Part shown: piece by piece, positions 24,737 through 32,517 of the stretch
Layout: each line of letters begins with the position of its first letter
Position numbering within the stretch: position 1 is the stretch's first letter
Assembly (NCBI RefSeq): GCF_014645815.1
Contig: NZ_BMML01000003.1
Coordinates: 186,001 to 250,000 of the forward strand
Direction of reading: 5' to 3'
DNA: 64,000 nucleotides
Source: Streptomyces fuscichromogenes
GTDB taxonomy: Bacteria > Actinomycetota > Actinomycetes > Streptomycetales > Streptomycetaceae
Notes under the pieces: generated by a model
What the model saw: only the letters and a program-made list of their open reading frames with translations
What the model was told of the DNA's origin: nothing
Databases searched by the model: none
Translations under genes and position numbers: made by a program

Positions 24737-26577
24737 GCGACACCGTACGCATCGCCAGGATGCGCCTGCCCCGGCCGCGGCACGGCCCGCCCGACGCGTA
24801 CGCCGCGGTCCGTGCGCTCGACCTCGCACCGACCGTGCCGGACCGGTCCGTACTGGTGATCCGGCGGCTGAGCGTGCCCGCCGCGCAGCCGGGTACGGTA
24901 CGGGACCGGGTCGCGGCCCTGCGCGGGAGCGCGGCCCGGCCCGCGCTGGGCCCGACGCCGCCCGACTGCACGGCGGTGATGTTCAGCGACGAGGTCGAGG
25001 CGATGACCTGCCTGACGACCGATCTGCTCGCGGGCCGCGCCGCGGACCGCTGGTACTGGCCCGCCGAGATCCGCAGGGGTGTGCATTCCACCGGCACCGG
25101 CACGGCGTTGGCCCGGATCTGGCTGGACCGGCCGGCCTGGGTACCCGCGACGCTGGCCCAACTGGCGCGGCGTTCCCCGGGTTTCCCGGGCGCACGGCAG
25201 GGGGACGCGGTACGCGCGACAGCCCTGTTGTCGGACGCCGAGGCCAGGGCCGTGATCGGCGCGGTCCTGGCGGCATTCCATGCGACGGGGGAGTCAACTG
25301 GGCTGACGGGGCTGCGAATCGGGGCCTCGGCTGAGCCGGACGGCGTCGATGCCGGCGCGGGGGCGGTGCCGGTCGGGGCTGGGGCAAGGGCAAAGGCAAG
25401 GGCAGGAGCTGGGGCTGGGGCGGTGTCGGCCGGGGCTGTGACCGCGGCGGATCGGCTGTCCGCCCGGGCACCGGATCGGCCGCTCGCCGTGGCCTCGTAC
25501 GGGCCGGAGACAACCGGCGCCGCGCTCCGGCCTGCCGGGCGGGCGCTGCTGGCCCTCGCACTGACCCTCGCGGCCAGGCCCTGGGCCGCCCGCGACGGCC
25601 GCCTCGCCGGAGAGATCGACGACCTGCTGCGGCCCGCGGCCCCGGCGCCCCCGCACCCTGCCGGACCGCAGGCGTATGCCACGCCGGACCGGATCGCGGA
25701 CCGCTCGACGAGTCCCGGTGACCGTCAACCGGTGGACACCTGCGTCGACTTCGGGGCCGCCGAGTCCGCTCGTCCGGCGAGTGTCCGGCCGCCGGCGGCA
25801 GGCCGCCCGGAACCGGCCGGCAGGCCTCCCACGACCGGCATCGCGCCGCGACCGTGGGAGGCGCCCACCGATGACCTCTCGGACTCGTGCCCGCCCGGTA
25901 CCCCCCAGCCATCCGATGCGACCGCAATGCCGACCGCCGGCCTCCAACGCGCGGAAGCCCGAACGAGGGGCGGGAGCCGAGCCGTCGGGACGGCCGCCCG
26001 TGCGGGCACCGTCATCGAGACCCGCTTCGCCACCCTCTTCTACGCGGTCAACCTCATGACCTGGCTGGACCTGCCACGCATCGACGTCGACGCCGACGAG
26101 CCGGGCTCGGGGCCCGTGTCCGGCTGGGCGACTCTGGAGGCGCTGGGCGCCTGGCTGTTGCCCGACGCGTCCGCCACCGGACCCGGGACCGGGGACCGGG
26201 ACCCGATCTGGCGGACCCTGGCCGAACTCGACGGCCGGGACCCGTCCACTCCCGCGTCGCTGCGGCTCGACCGGCTCACCGACCGGCTGCGGGACCTCCT
26301 GGACCGCCGCCGGCTCACCCCCGAGGTGTTCGCGCGGCCCGGGACCGTCGTGATCGGCCGGACCCACGTCGACGTGCTCCTCGGCCTGCACCAGATCGAC
26401 CTCGCCGCCCGGTCCAGCGGCCTGGACCAGGATCCGGGCTGGGTCCCGGCCCTCGGCCGGATCATCGCCTTCCACTACGACGGCTTCGACCACGACGGCT
26501 TGGACCACGACGTTTTGGATCACGACGGCTTGGTCCGCGACGGCTTGGTCCACGACAGCTTCGACGGCGGGAACTGA
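24733..26577 (+). CDS. eCIS operon protein with low-complexity centre; possible tape-measure or linker component
   Basis: A 614-residue protein starting at GTG 24733 within the previous stop. Residues 1-190 are a folded-looking N-terminal region (VRIARMRLPRPRHGPPDAYAAV, FSDEVEAMTCLTTDLLAGRAADRWYWPAEIRRG). Residues about 200-430 are low-complexity Ala/Gly/Pro (AGAGAVPVGAGARAKARAG). A conserved C-terminal region starts near TRFATLFYAVNLMTWLDLPRIDVD and includes RPGTVVIGRTHVDVLLGLHQIDLAARSSGLDQDPGW. It ends in a short Asp/His-rich repeat. It lies directly before the ATPase gene, where Afp/PVC loci carry the tape measure. It lacks the long helical body and membrane segment of a tape measure, so that role is uncertain. 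Confidence 0.6.
   Translation: MSDTVRIARMRLPRPRHGPPDAYAAVRALDLAPTVPDRSVLVIRRLSVPAAQPGTVRDRVAALRGSAARPALGPTPPDCTAVMFSDEVEAMTCLTTDLLAGRAADRWYWPAEIRRGVHSTGTGTALARIWLDRPAWVPATLAQLARRSPGFPGARQGDAVRATALLSDAEARAVIGAVLAAFHATGESTGLTGLRIGASAEPDGVDAGAGAVPVGAGARAKARAGAGAGAVSAGAVTAADRLSARAPDRPLAVASYGPETTGAALRPAGRALLALALTLAARPWAARDGRLAGEIDDLLRPAAPAPPHPAGPQAYATPDRIADRSTSPGDRQPVDTCVDFGAAESARPASVRPPAAGRPEPAGRPPTTGIAPRPWEAPTDDLSDSCPPGTPQPSDATAMPTAGLQRAEARTRGGSRAVGTAARAGTVIETRFATLFYAVNLMTWLDLPRIDVDADEPGSGPVSGWATLEALGAWLLPDASATGPGTGDRDPIWRTLAELDGRDPSTPASLRLDRLTDRLRDLLDRRRLTPEVFARPGTVVIGRTHVDVLLGLHQIDLAARSSGLDQDPGWVPALGRIIAFHYDGFDHDGLDHDVLDHDGLVRDGLVHDSFDGGN
26476..26565 (+). repeat. Six imperfect 15-bp tandem repeats in the 3' end of a CDS
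   Basis: Units of the form (c/t)acgacggctt(g/c)gac, with variants such as cacgacgttttggat, run in frame and encode a degenerate HDGLD pentapeptide at the end of the 614-residue eCIS protein. The 15-bp period keeps the frame, so unit number could vary without loss of the protein. Confidence 0.8.
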
Positions 26578-26578
26578 G

Positions 26579-28537
26579 ATGCCGACCATCGCTCCGACGA
26601 CCGACCTCACCGGCCGCGATCTGCTCGACCGGATCCTCCGCAGGCTCGCCGAGGCGCCGCACACGGCGTCCGACCCCCTGGCGAACCCGCCCTGGCTCGA
26701 CGAGTACCGAGCCGCCGCGCACGCCGACGCCCCCACGGCACAGCACGTACGACAGCCGCCGTCACCGCACCGGCTCGACGCCCCCGACAGGCTGCTCCTC
26801 ATGGCGGCCGGCCTGATCGAGGAGGACGTCCGGTTCGGCGCGCTCTTCGCGCATCTCCAGGACCCCCTCCCGTCCCGCCGGCCCTGCGTCGGCCTGCTCA
26901 GCTGGCTGCTCGCGGACGACTCCCGGCCCGCGACCGAGCTCACCGGCCGGGTGCAGAACCTCGTACGCCGAGGGCTGCTGGAGGTCGACAACCCGGCCGA
27001 CCCGCGCTCGGAGTGGGTGGTGCAGGTTCCGGTGCCGGTGTGGGATCTGCTGCGGACCGGCCGGATCGGCCCCGAGACGCTGCCCCCCGGGCTGACCCTC
27101 CGGCCGCGGTCGGGGTTCCCGCCGCCGGAGGCGGTCGTGCTCTCGGCGGCCGCGGCCGCCCTGGTCCCGACGCTGCCCGCGCTGCTGCGGGACGGTTCCG
27201 TCTCCGCCCTCGTCGTCCGCGGAATGGCGGGCTCCGGCCGGACCACCCTGCTCGGCTCGCTGGCCGCCGCGCTGGACCGGGATCTGCTGGTGTACGAGGG
27301 ACGGCCGGGCGACGACGCCTGGCGGCTGTTCGGCGCCCTCGCCTCGGTCGCGGACGTGCTCCCCGTCGTCCGGTGCGCACCCGGGCCGGGCGAGACCCTG
27401 GCGCTGCCCCGGCCGCCCGGCGTCGACCAGCCGTTCGGCGTCGTGATCGGCCGCACCGGCGGCGTGACCGGCGAGGCCCTGGACCCGGCGCTGACCGTGA
27501 CCCTCGGCCCATGCGGCCCGGCGGACCGCCGCCGACTCTGGAACGCCCTGGGCGTGACGGGTGCCGCGACCGACCTCGACACCATCGTGGACCGGTTCCT
27601 GCTGACCCCGGGCAGCATCCACCGGGCGGCTCCGCTGGCCGTCGCTGGAGCGCGCACCGCAGGCCGTACGGCGGTCACGCCGGCCGACGTCGCCGCCGCG
27701 ACCCGCACGCTCGACCGGCAGAGCCTGGAGGTGCTGGCCCGTCCCCTGGACCCGTTGCCGGCCGGTGACCCGCCGGTGCTCACCCCGGCTGCCGCGGCGG
27801 AACTGCGCACCCTGGTCATGCGGTGCCGCCACCGCGAACGCCTGACGACCACCGCCGGGGGCGGGCGCGGCGGTCCGAACCGCGGCGTACGCGCCCTGTT
27901 CGGGGGGCCGAGCGGCACCGGCAAGACCCTGGCCGCGCGGCACCTCGCCGCGACGCTCGGCCTCGACGTGTTCCGGGTGGACCTCGCGGCGGTCGTCAAC
28001 AAGTACATCGGCGAGACCGAACGCAACCTCGACCAACTCCTGGGCCGGGCCGAGGAACTGGACGTCCTGCTGCTGCTCGACGAGGGCGACGCCCTGATGA
28101 CCCGGCGTACCGACGTCGCGAGCGCCAACGACCGGTACGCGAACCTGGAGACCAACTTCCTGCTGCAACGGCTGGAGACCTTCGAGGGCATCGTCGTGGT
28201 CACCACGAACGCCGGCAACCGCATCGATCCGGCCTTCCTGCGCCGGATGGACGTGACCGTCGACTTCGTGCCGCCCGACGCCGGACTGCGCAGCCGGCTG
28301 TGGTCCGCTCACCTGCCCGGCGAGCACCGGGTCAGCCCCGCGGTGCTGGCCGACACCGCCCGCCGGTGCGACCTGACCGGCGGTCAGATCCGCAATGCCG
28401 CGCTGCACGCGGTCCTCCGTGGCCTGGAGAACGGCACGCCCGTCGGCGACGAGGACCTCATCGAGGCGGTACGGCGGGAGTACCGCCGCACCGGGGCCTC
28501 CTGCCCGCTGCCGAACCACGTCCCGGTCCGCGCATGA
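26579..28537 (+). CDS. eCIS AAA+ ATPase (Afp15/Pvc15-like) with a degenerate first P-loop
   Basis: A 652-residue protein. The C-terminal AAA+ domain is intact: Walker A GGPSGTGKT with K449, Walker B LLLLDEGDAL with D501/E502, and a sensor-type VVTTNAGNRIDPAFLRRMD. A second, upstream P-loop-like segment at about 215-223 reads GMAGSGRTT, with arginine replacing the catalytic lysine, so the first module is probably inactive or regulatory. Afp15 and Pvc15 are the ATPases required to assemble the particle in the producer cytoplasm, and the same role is likely. The ATG at 26579 overlaps the previous stop. Confidence 0.93.
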   Translation: MPTIAPTTDLTGRDLLDRILRRLAEAPHTASDPLANPPWLDEYRAAAHADAPTAQHVRQPPSPHRLDAPDRLLLMAAGLIEEDVRFGALFAHLQDPLPSRRPCVGLLSWLLADDSRPATELTGRVQNLVRRGLLEVDNPADPRSEWVVQVPVPVWDLLRTGRIGPETLPPGLTLRPRSGFPPPEAVVLSAAAAALVPTLPALLRDGSVSALVVRGMAGSGRTTLLGSLAAALDRDLLVYEGRPGDDAWRLFGALASVADVLPVVRCAPGPGETLALPRPPGVDQPFGVVIGRTGGVTGEALDPALTVTLGPCGPADRRRLWNALGVTGAATDLDTIVDRFLLTPGSIHRAAPLAVAGARTAGRTAVTPADVAAATRTLDRQSLEVLARPLDPLPAGDPPVLTPAAAAELRTLVMRCRHRERLTTTAGGGRGGPNRGVRALFGGPSGTGKTLAARHLAATLGLDVFRVDLAAVVNKYIGETERNLDQLLGRAEELDVLLLLDEGDALMTRRTDVASANDRYANLETNFLLQRLETFEGIVVVTTNAGNRIDPAFLRRMDVTVDFVPPDAGLRSRLWSAHLPGEHRVSPAVLADTARRCDLTGGQIRNAALHAVLRGLENGTPVGDEDLIEAVRREYRRTGASCPLPNHVPVRA

Positions 28538-29244
28538 GCACACCACCGGGCGTGCCCGTGCTCCCGCTCGTGAGCTGCATCATGCCGACGCACAACCGGC
28601 GGCGGTTCGTACCGCGTGCGATCGCCTACTTCCTGCGCCAGGACCACCCCCGCAAAGAACTCGTGATCGTCGACGACGGAACGGACCCCGTCGAGGACCT
28701 GGTGCCGGAGCTGCCGACCGTCCGCTACCACCGGCTCACCCGGCGCGTCACGCTCGGCGCCGCGCGCAACCTCGCCTGCGAGGCGGCCGCCGGCAGCGTC
28801 ATCGCGCACTGGGACGACGACGACTGGCAGGCCCCCGACCGCCTGAGCAGGCAGGTCCGGCAGCTGACCGCGGGACGGGCCGAACTGTGCGGCATGACCA
28901 GCCTGCTCTACTACGACCCCGCGGCCGACCGGGCCTGGCGCTTCACCTGGCCGTCCCGGCTGCCCCGCCGGCTCGCGGGCCAGAGCCTGTGCTTCCGTCG
29001 CGACCTCTGGGTCCGCTCCCCCTTCCCGGACCAGGCCGTCGCCGAGGACTCGGCGTTCGTCCACCGCCTGATCAACCGGACCCCCACCCTGACCACACCC
29101 GGCGACGCCCTCGTGGCCCTGGTGCACCCGGCCAACACGGTCGCGAAGTCGAGCCGCAACGTCCATGCCTCGCCCGCGTCGACGCAGGAGGTCCGGGCGC
29201 TGCTCGGTCCGGACCTCGATCTCTACCGCTCCCCGCGGACCTGA
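28534..29244 (+). CDS. Family 2 glycosyltransferase encoded at the end of the eCIS operon
   Basis: A 236-residue GT-A-fold glycosyltransferase overlapping the ATPase gene by ATGA. It shows VSCIMPTHNRRRFVPRAIAYFL, VIVDDGTDP, the nucleotide-binding region LGAARNLACEAAAGSVIAHWDDDDW (DDDD at 94-97 supplies the DxD motif) and a later VAEDSAFVHRL. It is soluble, without membrane segments, so it probably acts on a cytoplasmic protein or small acceptor. Its coupling to the eCIS ATPase suggests that a particle protein or cargo could be glycosylated, but this is inference. It ends 18 bases from the convergent second DUF4157 gene. Confidence 0.85.
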   Translation: MSTPPGVPVLPLVSCIMPTHNRRRFVPRAIAYFLRQDHPRKELVIVDDGTDPVEDLVPELPTVRYHRLTRRVTLGAARNLACEAAAGSVIAHWDDDDWQAPDRLSRQVRQLTAGRAELCGMTSLLYYDPAADRAWRFTWPSRLPRRLAGQSLCFRRDLWVRSPFPDQAVAEDSAFVHRLINRTPTLTTPGDALVALVHPANTVAKSSRNVHASPASTQEVRALLGPDLDLYRSPRT

Positions 29245-29262
29245 GCGGCCCGGTCTCGCCCC

Positions 29263-31569
29263 CTACTTGACGTACTCGGCTTCCAGTTCCGCGATCCTCC
29301 GGACGATCTCGTCGTACGCCCGCGCCTCGCGGGCCCGGGCGCCGTCGACGTCGGCCGCGCTGTACCCGAACCTCTCCGCCTTCGCGTACGGGATGTCCGC
29401 CCAGCTCTTGTTGGACTTCAGGCTGCTGCCGTTGGCGTCCGCCCGCATGCGCACGAGGTTGTCCGGCAGGTCGCCGAGAGCGGCCAGCTCGGTCCTGAGC
29501 ACTGCCTGCACCTCGGCGGGTGCCTGCGCGTAGAACGCCAGCAGCCTGCGGAGCTGCGGCAGCCTGGTGATGCGGTCCAGCGACACGAGGTGATCCGTGG
29601 CGAGCTTCGGCTTGGTGACCTGAGCGTTCCACGCGGCGGGGGACATCACCTGGTCGACCTGGACCCGGCCGGCGGCGACGTAGTTCGGGCCGTTGCTCCG
29701 CATGAGGTCGTTCAGGCTCCTGCTCGCCTGACCGAGCGCTTTCTGCGCGGCGTCCCGCTCCTCGGCGGCGGCCGGCAACTGCCTGTCCGTCACCGCGGTG
29801 GCCGCGCCCCCGGCGTCCTGGGCCTCGTGCTGCAGGGCGTAGTTGCGGCCCAGCCAGTCCAGGTACGCCGTCTCCTCGGCCGTTCGCCCGGCCTCCCGGC
29901 GCAGTTCTCCGACGGCCTCCACCCTGTCGTCGTAACTCGGCAACCGGCTGATCCGATCGAGCCGGGCCCGCAGCGAAGCGGGCTTCGCGGGTCGCTCTCC
30001 CGCCTGCTTCAGCAGCCGCTCCTGGGCACTGCGCTGCTCCGCCCGGTGCGACGAGACCGCCGCCTCGGCGGCCGCGACCGCCTGCTGCTTGCCCTCCAGC
30101 CTCTCGGCGGCCCGCTGCCGGCCCGCCGCGTCGAACCCGGCCGCGGGCCCGGGCCCCTTCGGAGCGGCCGCCGAGGCGGTCGGGGCGACTTCGGCCGGGA
30201 CCTGGGTCGGGACCTGAGCCGGGACTTGTGCCGGGACCTGAGCCGGGACTTGTGCGGGGGCGGTCCGCACGGCCGGCCCGCTGGCAGGCGGCACGGGCGA
30301 CGGTATTTCCGCCGCCGGCCGCAACGGTTCGGTGACACCGGCTCGCGGGGGACCTCCGGCAGCCGGTCCCTGGGTCACCGGCTCCGCCGTGGACACGCCG
30401 AGCATCCCGGCGGCCAGGACCTTTTGGACGGCCCCGCGGAAGCCGGTCGCTCCTTGCGGGCGGGGCGCCGGGATCTCGGTGGTGAGAGACTCCTCGACCG
30501 GTGCCTCGGGCAGACCGGCGGGTACGGATCCCGTCCGCGGGCGAGGGCCCGCTCCGGCCATTCCCACCAGGAAGGCCATGTACAGGTGGAGAGTCTCCCG
30601 CACGTCCGCCAGATACAGGGCCTTGGCGTTCACCTGGTCGAAGGTCACCGGCCGGCCGTGTCGCAGGGGCGATCCGAGCCAGGCGCGCACCTGCGGCTGG
30701 ATGGACAGCATCACTTTGCACAGGTCCCACTCGTTGAGGGCGGCCTCGTACTCGGGCCCCAGAGCGGATCGAACCCCCAGATCCCGGACCTTGTACAGTC
30801 CGTCGACGTACTTCCGCACGTCGGCGCTCCGCAACCTTTCCCGGATCACGGCGTCGCGCGCGGCGGCCCGGTTGTGCCGGTTGGACCAGTACCGGCTCCA
30901 GAGCAGGAACATCTCCTGATCAGTGAGCATGTTCTCGGGATTCTGCGGATCCCGGGGGTCGCCGTGCGCGGTGTGGCTCTGCGCGGAAGCCGCCTGCCGG
31001 TGGACGACCCCTGCCTCCCCGGTCCCCGCGAGCGCCGTCCCGGGCGCGGCCCCCGCGCCGACGGCGTCGGCGGCCCGTTCGGCGGTATCACCGGGGGAGC
31101 TGAGCCTGGTCGGCGCCGTGGGCATGCGGCCGCCCTGTTGGACGACATGACTCACCTCGTGCCGGAGCAGCCGGAATCCCGCCGTCGTGTCCGGCGCGTA
31201 GCGGCCCGTGGCGAAGGCGATGTGGTTCCCCACCGTCCACGCGCTCGCGTCGATGGATCGGGCGGACTCCGCCGCCTCGGCGTCCGTGTGCACACGGACG
31301 TGACCCAGACCGCGGTCGAAGACCGCCTCCAACCGAGCCCGGACCGCCGTACCGAGCGGCTCTCCCGCCCGCCGGTCGACGACGTCCGCGACGGCCTCCA
31401 GCCCGTCCGTACGACCGCGCCGCGCATCGCCCGCGCCACCGGACTCGGCCCACAGCGGGACCGTCCGCCCGGCTCCGCCCGCCCGCGGCGCGGCGCGCAG
31501 CCTGCTCCTGACCTCGGCCGGGCCGCAGGCCTTCGCCGACCCGGGCTCGGGTGCATGCTCACTGCCCAC
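29263..31569 (-). CDS. DUF4157 protein with coiled-coil body and HNH-like C-terminus; candidate eCIS nuclease effector
   Basis: A 768-residue soluble protein on the opposite strand, from GTG 31569 preceded by GGAGG. Residues about 65-150 form a DUF4157 domain with HEVSHVVQQGG (H137, E138, H141). The region 180-640 is proline/alanine-rich and then strongly helical, with likely coiled coils (EGKQQAVAAAEAAVSSHRAE, LPAAAEERDAAQKALG). The C-terminus, about 640-768, contains ATDHLVSLDRITRLPQL and GDLPDNLVRMRADANGSSLKS. The DH pair at 659-660 and the later Asn/Lys/Ser positions resemble the His-Me/HNH nuclease arrangement. The product would be a DNase-like toxin if confirmed. I see no immunity gene next to it. 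Confidence 0.75.
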   Translation of the reverse strand: MGSEHAPEPGSAKACGPAEVRSRLRAAPRAGGAGRTVPLWAESGGAGDARRGRTDGLEAVADVVDRRAGEPLGTAVRARLEAVFDRGLGHVRVHTDAEAAESARSIDASAWTVGNHIAFATGRYAPDTTAGFRLLRHEVSHVVQQGGRMPTAPTRLSSPGDTAERAADAVGAGAAPGTALAGTGEAGVVHRQAASAQSHTAHGDPRDPQNPENMLTDQEMFLLWSRYWSNRHNRAAARDAVIRERLRSADVRKYVDGLYKVRDLGVRSALGPEYEAALNEWDLCKVMLSIQPQVRAWLGSPLRHGRPVTFDQVNAKALYLADVRETLHLYMAFLVGMAGAGPRPRTGSVPAGLPEAPVEESLTTEIPAPRPQGATGFRGAVQKVLAAGMLGVSTAEPVTQGPAAGGPPRAGVTEPLRPAAEIPSPVPPASGPAVRTAPAQVPAQVPAQVPAQVPTQVPAEVAPTASAAAPKGPGPAAGFDAAGRQRAAERLEGKQQAVAAAEAAVSSHRAEQRSAQERLLKQAGERPAKPASLRARLDRISRLPSYDDRVEAVGELRREAGRTAEETAYLDWLGRNYALQHEAQDAGGAATAVTDRQLPAAAEERDAAQKALGQASRSLNDLMRSNGPNYVAAGRVQVDQVMSPAAWNAQVTKPKLATDHLVSLDRITRLPQLRRLLAFYAQAPAEVQAVLRTELAALGDLPDNLVRMRADANGSSLKSNKSWADIPYAKAERFGYSAADVDGARAREARAYDEIVRRIAELEAEYVK
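30195..30254 (-). repeat. Five 12-bp tandem repeats encoding AQVP-like tetrapeptides
   Basis: On the + strand the unit alternates between ccgggacctgag and ccgggacttgtg. On the coding strand it gives successive PAQV/PTQV units at residues about 439-458 of the second DUF4157 protein, a stiff proline linker between the N-terminal domain and the coiled-coil body. Confidence 0.8.
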
Positions 31570-31742
31570 GTCCGCCTCCGTCGAGTCGTGTCGAGCCGCT
31601 TCGCCTCAGGTGCCGCCGATCCGACTCAGCCTGCCCGTCCGCCCGTCACCATCCCGTCACGGCACCTCTGTTCCGCGCGCTCACCGACGGGGCGTCAATC
31701 CTGACCGCATTCGAGCCCTCACCGCCGCACAGCACGAGGAGC

Positions 31743-32510
31743 ATGATGAACAGATCAGGCAAGCGACGCGGCGGCCTCATCGGGGTGCCGCTGTCCGCGG
31801 TCGTCGGCGGTGCCGTCCAGCCGGCGGTCGCCGCGCCGGTGCGGGACGCGGGGGACCGGGCCACGCCGTTCCGGAAGTCTCCCGTGCGGTCGACCGAACG
31901 GGAGATCGCCCGGACGCTGTCCGCCTCGCTGCGTGACCCGCGGTGGCGCGAGCAGGTCCGTACGGCCGTGCTCGGCACCGAGGACGTGGACCTCCAGGCG
32001 CTGACGGGCAGGACCGCCGCTCCGGCGGGCGGGAAACCGCTCGCCTCCGTCTCTGCCGCGGACCGCCGCCTCGCGGGGCTGAAGGGCCTGCCCGCGTCGA
32101 CCGGGTCGCCGCTGCGGGTCCGGCTGGGCTCGCCGTCCACGCGGCCGCACCTGGACGCCGGAGTCACTCCCCGGATCGCCGTCGCCGCGGCCGACGACCA
32201 CGCCAAGGACATCACGGCGTACGACAGCCAGGGCCACGCCCATGCCGTCGACGCCGCGCGCGTCCCCGACCGCCCGCTGTACATCCTGGACATCGACGTC
32301 ACCAAAGCCCACCGGGTCGGCCTGAAGGTGCTGCAGAAGGCCTTCGCGGACAAGGCACCGGCCTCCCGGCCGCCGTACGTCGACGAACGCGCCGGTCCGC
32401 GTCGCGAGCGGCGCCGTTCGGACGTCCGGCCCGGTCAGGCGCCCCCTTTCGGCGACCGGAGGGAGCCGGGCCGCCCCGCCGAGCAGGACACCCGGAGGCG
32501 GAGGGCGTGA
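31743..32510 (+). pseudogene. DUF3103-like exported protein, probably truncated
   Basis: A 255-residue reading frame starting at ATG 31743 (or 31746) with a basic N-terminus and signal-peptide-like hydrophobic stretch (GGLIGVPLSAVVGGAVQPAVAAPV). Residues about 45-200 resemble, from memory, the N-terminal part of DUF3103 proteins (STEREIARTLSASLRDP, LKGLPASTGSPLRVRLG, DITAYDSQGHAHAVDA, RPLYILDIDVTKA). Members are roughly 400 residues. From about residue 205 the sequence turns into Arg/Pro-rich text (DERAGPRRERRRSDVRPG) typical of an unselected frame, so the C-terminal half seems to have been lost by deletion. It stops 7 bases from the convergent kinase gene. Confidence 0.55.
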
Positions 32511-32517
32511 GGTGACG

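Noticed and set aside
26476..26565. CRISPR-like array
   Set aside because: The units are directly adjacent 15-bp in-frame repeats without spacers.
6234..29244. Prophage
   Set aside because: Only tail-type genes are present. There is no integrase, terminase, portal, capsid, lysis or replication gene, and an AAA+ ATPase of the Afp15 type with DUF4157 cargo marks an eCIS.
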